NCBI GenBank assembly: GCA_028717825.1
Contig: JAQUNB010000072.1
Span: 1 to 6,350 of the forward strand
Direction of reading: 5' to 3'
Source of the DNA: Candidatus Omnitrophota bacterium
GTDB taxonomy: Bacteria; Omnitrophota; Gorgyraeia; Tantalellales; Tantalellaceae
Length of the DNA stretch: 6,350 nucleotides
The translations under genes and the position numbers were made by a program. Positions 3,907 through 6,350 of this stretch are shown here, one piece after another. Each line of letters opens with the position of its first letter. Position 1 is the stretch's first letter. The notes beneath the pieces were generated by a model. The model saw only the letters and a list, made by a program, of their open reading frames with translations. It did not search any database and was not told the DNA's origin.

Positions 3907-4449
3907 TACAACAGACCCGACTCGAGACAAAGCAGAAATCAGGATTACACAAGGATCAACAATTTCATCAGGGCACCGAAAGTCAGGCTGGTGGATGAAG
4001 AAGGAAATCAGCTGGGGGTAGTGGATATCCAAACGGCACTACAAAAATCACAAGAAAAAGGGTACGATCTGGTTGAGGTTGCGCCGAATACGAATCCACC
4101 GGTATGCCGCATCATGGACTACAGTAAATTTAAATACGAGCAGGAAAAAAAGAAAAAACTAGCCAAGAAAAAACAGCATGTGACGCATATAAAAGAAATA
4201 AGGGTGAACCCGAAGATCGAAGAACATGATTATCAGGTTAAGCTGCGGCACATAAAGGAATTTCTTGATAAAAAAGATAAAGTGAGGGTTTCCCTCAAGT
4301 TTAGAGGCAGGGAAAGCGCCCACAAAGAATTCGGTTTCGAACTATTAAATAGGATCGCTAAAGACGTCTCTGCGCTGGGTGAAATGGAATCAAGCCCGAA
4401 AACACTTGGGAAGATCGTTATGGTGACGCTTGTTCCGAAAAGCGCGTAA
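3904..4449 (+). CDS. infC: Translation initiation factor IF-3 with AUU start codon
   Basis: IF3 binds the 30S subunit, checks the start codon and initiator tRNA, and blocks early 50S joining. From ATT 3904 the protein is 181 residues (E. coli, 180). The N-terminal domain begins with INNFIRAPKVRLVDEEG (E. coli INGEIRAQEVRL) and contains VEVAPNTNPPVCRIMDYSKF; a lysine-rich linker follows (about 79-92), then the C-terminal domain with KEIRVNPKIEEHDYQVKLRHIKEFL and FRGRESAHKEFG. The first ATG in frame, 3991, would delete the start of the N-terminal domain and lacks a ribosome site. E. coli infC also uses AUU, and IF3 represses its own translation by rejecting it; the same control is inferred here. 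It lies between thrS and rpmI, 47 bp before the latter. Confidence 0.96.
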   Translation: MYNRPDSRQSRNQDYTRINNFIRAPKVRLVDEEGNQLGVVDIQTALQKSQEKGYDLVEVAPNTNPPVCRIMDYSKFKYEQEKKKKLAKKKQHVTHIKEIRVNPKIEEHDYQVKLRHIKEFLDKKDKVRVSLKFRGRESAHKEFGFELLNRIAKDVSALGEMESSPKTLGKIVMVTLVPKSA

Positions 4450-4496
4450 CGGCAACAGCGACACAAACAAAGCAGAATATCATTAAAGGAGAAGAA

Positions 4497-4694
4497 ATGC
4501 CAAAACTTAAAACTAGAAAAGGCGTAAAGAAACGTATGAAGCTGACAAAGTACGGTAAAGTGAAAGTGCACAAAGCAGGCAAGCGCCACATCCTGACGAA
4601 AAAAAGTCGGAAAAGAAAACGGTCGCTGAGAAAAGCTACTCTCATCGGCGGCGCTTTCGCGGTAAACATAAGAAAACTGTTGCCTTACGGATAG
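4497..4694 (+). CDS. rpmI: 50S ribosomal protein bL35
   Basis: The 65-residue, strongly basic protein begins MPKLKTRKGVKKRMK and contains RHILTKKSRKRKRSLRKA, the conserved core of bL35 (E. coli RHILTKKATKRKRHLRPK). It ends LLPYG, as the family usually ends LPY. The length equals that of E. coli bL35. It is a structural component of the large ribosomal subunit. A good ribosome site, AAGGAG (4486-4491), precedes ATG. In E. coli this gene is translationally repressed by bL20 and coupled to rplT; the gene order here permits the same, but no operator could be identified by eye. Confidence 0.97.
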   Translation: MPKLKTRKGVKKRMKLTKYGKVKVHKAGKRHILTKKSRKRKRSLRKATLIGGAFAVNIRKLLPYG

Positions 4695-4743
4695 AGAAGG
4701 CAGATAAACAGAGCTTTTTAAAAAAACAATGTAAGGAGTTAGC

Positions 4744-5091
4744 ATGACAAAAGTGAAATTTGCACCCAGCTCAAGGAGAAGAAGAAAGAAAACATTAAAG
4801 GCCGCTAAAGGTCAACGCGGGGCGAGGTCCAGGCTTTTACGTACGGCAAAAGAGGCCGTAAGAAAAGCGATGATATACCAATTCAAGGACAGGAAGAGGA
4901 AAAAAAGAGAGTTCCGGTCTTTGTGGATAACTCGTATTTCAGCCGCGTGTAAAGCTGAGGGCATTTCTTACAGCAAATTTATTGCCGGCCTAAAAAAAGC
5001 GAAGATAGAACTCAATCGCAAATGTCTGGCCGAGATAGCGCGTAATGACAGCAAGGCCTTTAAAGAACTTGTGGAAAAAGTAAAGATATAG
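4744..5091 (+). CDS. rplT: 50S ribosomal protein bL20
   Basis: The 115-residue basic protein matches bL20 throughout: an arginine-rich N-terminal extension ([31 protein letters not shown]), then [11 protein letters not shown]-like and [34 protein letters not shown], close to E. coli [27 protein letters not shown]. E. coli bL20 is 118 residues. bL20 binds 23S rRNA early in large-subunit assembly and is the autogenous repressor of the rpmI-rplT pair in studied bacteria. AAGGAG (4733-4738) is 5 bases before ATG. The upstream gap of 49 bp contains a T5A7 run next to AGC. A 309-bp gap with palindromes separates it from pheS. Confidence 0.98.
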   Translation: [115 protein letters not shown]

Positions 5092-5229
5092 GGTTAGTAA
5101 GAGTGTAAAATCATATTACTGCAACGGAAAGCAAAATCCCCGGTTCTTTTACTAGGAGAGATCTCATAAATATCTATTGTTATTGTGTGGAACGTTCTAT
5201 GCGACGCAATCTGTTCCTTCTAGGAAAGC

Positions 5230-5253
5230 AGGGAACAGGCATACCTGTTCCCT
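5230..5253 (+). repeat. Palindrome P1 (GGGAAC family)
   Basis: A perfect 10-bp stem AGGGAACAGG / CCTGTTCCCT (5230-5239 with 5244-5253) closes on loop CATA. An upstream CTGTTCC (5211-5217) can pair with the left arm instead, giving a competing stem. It shares its outer arms with the palindrome at 5276-5304. Confidence 0.75.
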
Positions 5254-5275
5254 ACAATTTCGTTCGATACATACT

Positions 5276-5304
5276 GTAGGGAACGGTTTCAAACCGTTCC
5301 CTAC
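5276..5304 (+). repeat. Palindrome P2 (GGGAAC family)
   Basis: GTAGGGAACGGTTT (5276-5289) and AAACCGTTCCCTAC (5291-5304) are perfect 14-base reverse complements around one central base, so a near-perfect 29-bp palindrome. The outer arm AGGGAAC / GTTCCCT(AC) is shared with 5230-5253, and inner differences are paired. This suggests a dispersed repeat family present twice in tandem. Confidence 0.75.
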
Positions 5305-5317
5305 GTAGAAATCACTC

Positions 5318-5338
5318 GCAACAAGGACACTTTGTTGC
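5318..5338 (+). other. Hairpin in the pheS leader
   Basis: GCAACAAG (5318-5325) pairs with TTTGTTGC (5331-5338), eight pairs including one G-U, around loop GACAC. It lies 62 bases before pheS. No run of T follows, so a terminator or attenuator role is not supported by the sequence alone. Confidence 0.4.
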
Positions 5339-5400
5339 TTATGAGCTGGTCTCTCTTACTACGACAAGCCAAAGATAGGACTTGGGGCAAAAGAGGATAG

Positions 5401-6350
5401 ATGGACGCGCTGAAAAAGCTTGATGAAATAAGAGCCGTATTCGAGCAAGATATAAACGTATGCAAGTCGGTCCAAGCGGCCGAAGAGCTGCGTATAAAAT
5501 ATTTAGGGCGAAAAGGTGAATTGACGGCCGTCCTGCGGTCTATTCCTGAACTTGCGGATGAAATAAAAAAAGAAGTCGGCAGAAAAGCCAACGAGCTTAA
5601 GAACGAATTCACGGAAAAGATCGATTCCGCGAAGAAGAAATCACTCGAGACGGGTGGCGAGGAAGACAAGTTAGATATAACCCTGCCCGGGATCAAACCG
5701 AAAATAGGTTCGATCCATCCGATCACACAAGTTATGGCGCGGATAAACGAGATATTTATTTCGCTGGGGTTCAGGATCGCCGAAGGCCCCGAAGTTGAAA
5801 CGGAATATTATAATTTTGAAGCACTGAACATACCCTTAGACCATCCCTCGCGTGACGCGTTCGACACTTTCTATGTGGACGAGAAAAATCTTTTAAGAAG
5901 CCACACCTCGAACGTCCAGATACACGTGATGCAGGAACAAAAACCCCCAATACAGGTAATAATGCCGGGCCGCGTGTACAGGCCCGACGCCGTTGATGCC
6001 TCTCATTCGTTCATGTTCCATCAGGTAGAGGGACTAATGGTGGATAAGGACGTAAAATTTTCAGATCTCAAAGGCGTATTATCGGTTTTTTGCCGGAGCA
6101 TGTTCGGAGAAGATATAAAAATGCGTCTCAGACCGCACTTTTTCCCGTTCACCGAACCGAGCGCGGAAGTTGATATCTCTTGTATCATCTGTAAAGGCAA
6201 AGGGTGCAGGGTGTGCAAAGGGAGCGGCTGGCTTGAGATCCTTGGGTTGGGGATGGTTAATCCGAAAGTATTCGAAGCCGTGGGGTATGATGCCGAGAAA
6301 TACACCGGGTTCGCGTTCGGCATGGGGGTGGAGCGTATCGCCATGCGTCT
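5401..6350 (+). CDS. pheS: Phenylalanyl-tRNA synthetase alpha subunit, 3' truncated by window
   Basis: PheS carries the catalytic site of the (alpha-beta)2 phenylalanyl-tRNA synthetase, which charges tRNA-Phe in the cytoplasm. The visible 316 residues start with the N-terminal coiled-coil arm (about 1-90; LRIKYLGRKGELTAVLRSIPEL is typical), followed by class II motif 1 (HPITQVMARINEIFISLGFRIAEGPEVE, 106-133), motif 2 (GRVYRPDAVDASHSFMFHQVEGL, 190-212) and the beginning of motif 3 (GFAFGMGVERIAMR, 303-316). Cys261, 264, 269 and 272 (SCxxCxGxGCxxC) make the four-cysteine knuckle found in many bacterial PheS. Family members run to about 340 residues, so only the last few percent are missing. A stop codon lies immediately before ATG 5401, fixing the start; GAGG at 5393-5396 is close. 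pheT is expected just beyond. Confidence 0.97.
   Translation, partial: MDALKKLDEIRAVFEQDINVCKSVQAAEELRIKYLGRKGELTAVLRSIPELADEIKKEVGRKANELKNEFTEKIDSAKKKSLETGGEEDKLDITLPGIKPKIGSIHPITQVMARINEIFISLGFRIAEGPEVETEYYNFEALNIPLDHPSRDAFDTFYVDEKNLLRSHTSNVQIHVMQEQKPPIQVIMPGRVYRPDAVDASHSFMFHQVEGLMVDKDVKFSDLKGVLSVFCRSMFGEDIKMRLRPHFFPFTEPSAEVDISCIICKGKGCRVCKGSGWLEILGLGMVNPKVFEAVGYDAEKYTGFAFGMGVERIAMR

Larger units (their letters stand above)
5092..5400 (+). other. Gene-free gap between rplT and pheS
   Basis: This 309-bp stretch holds no credible coding sequence. Its first part (5092-5200) is AT-rich and shows only short palindromes such as GAGATCTC (5158-5165) and GAACGTTC (5190-5197). The second part has three stems listed separately. 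No intrinsic terminator with a T run follows rplT, no T-box signature precedes pheS, and no convincing promoter was seen, so it is unclear whether pheS is transcribed together with rplT. Confidence 0.6.

Noticed and set aside
5305..5400. T-box leader upstream of pheS (also considered upstream of thrS at 2003-2071)
   Set aside because: No antiterminator T-box core like GGTGGNACC and no terminator with T run is present in either leader, and the spaces are short for a T-box.
5301..5726. Minus-strand frame of 141 codons rich in Ser and Phe
   Set aside because: It is the antisense shadow of the lysine- and glutamate-rich N-terminal part of pheS, with no start signal or recognisable family.

Overview
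The window looks like a chromosomal segment from an uncultured Gram-negative-type bacterium. A type IV pilin-like (pseudopilin) gene of the class common in the Planctomycetes-Verrucomicrobia-Omnitrophota assemblage, moderate GC, and structured repeats in every large gap suggest an Omnitrophota-like or related lineage. This placement is an inference of modest confidence; no rRNA or other decisive marker is present. Everything recognisable as a gene is on the + strand.

Region 1 (1-763) holds the 3' end of coaBC (coenzyme A synthesis), overlapped by a small pseudopilin-like gene. Region 2 (about 764-1705) is a cluster of three tRNA genes, Cys(GCA), Leu(UAA) and Val(GAC), all with encoded CCA. 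Region 3 (1706-2071) is a gene-free stretch packed with imperfect palindromic repeats. Region 4 (2072-6350) is a translation operon, thrS - infC - rpmI - rplT - pheS (cut by the window end). The order matches the classical Escherichia coli operon; pheT would be expected next. infC begins with a rare AUU codon, as in E. coli, which points to autoregulation by IF3. The genes of this operon serve one process: ThrRS and PheRS charge tRNAs, IF3 controls initiation, and bL35 and bL20 are large-subunit proteins.

The most unusual part is the architecture around the tRNAs. Each of the three is followed, with no spacer after its CCA, by an element bounded by a perfect 10-bp inverted repeat. The first two elements (978-1098 and 1291-1410) are about 91% identical; the third (1706-1782) differs in sequence but follows the same positional rule. 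Degenerate 7-bp tandem arrays lie 10-13 bp upstream of tRNA-Leu and tRNA-Val. The two inter-tRNA spacers carry the same parts in the same order, so the cluster looks built from a repeated spacer cassette. Two pairs of palindromes elsewhere in the window (1784-1828 with 1957-2002, and 5230-5253 with 5276-5304) show compensatory base changes, so their pairing appears to be maintained. The tRNA-Cys also departs from the conserved elbow pair G18-U55, carrying A18 and G55.
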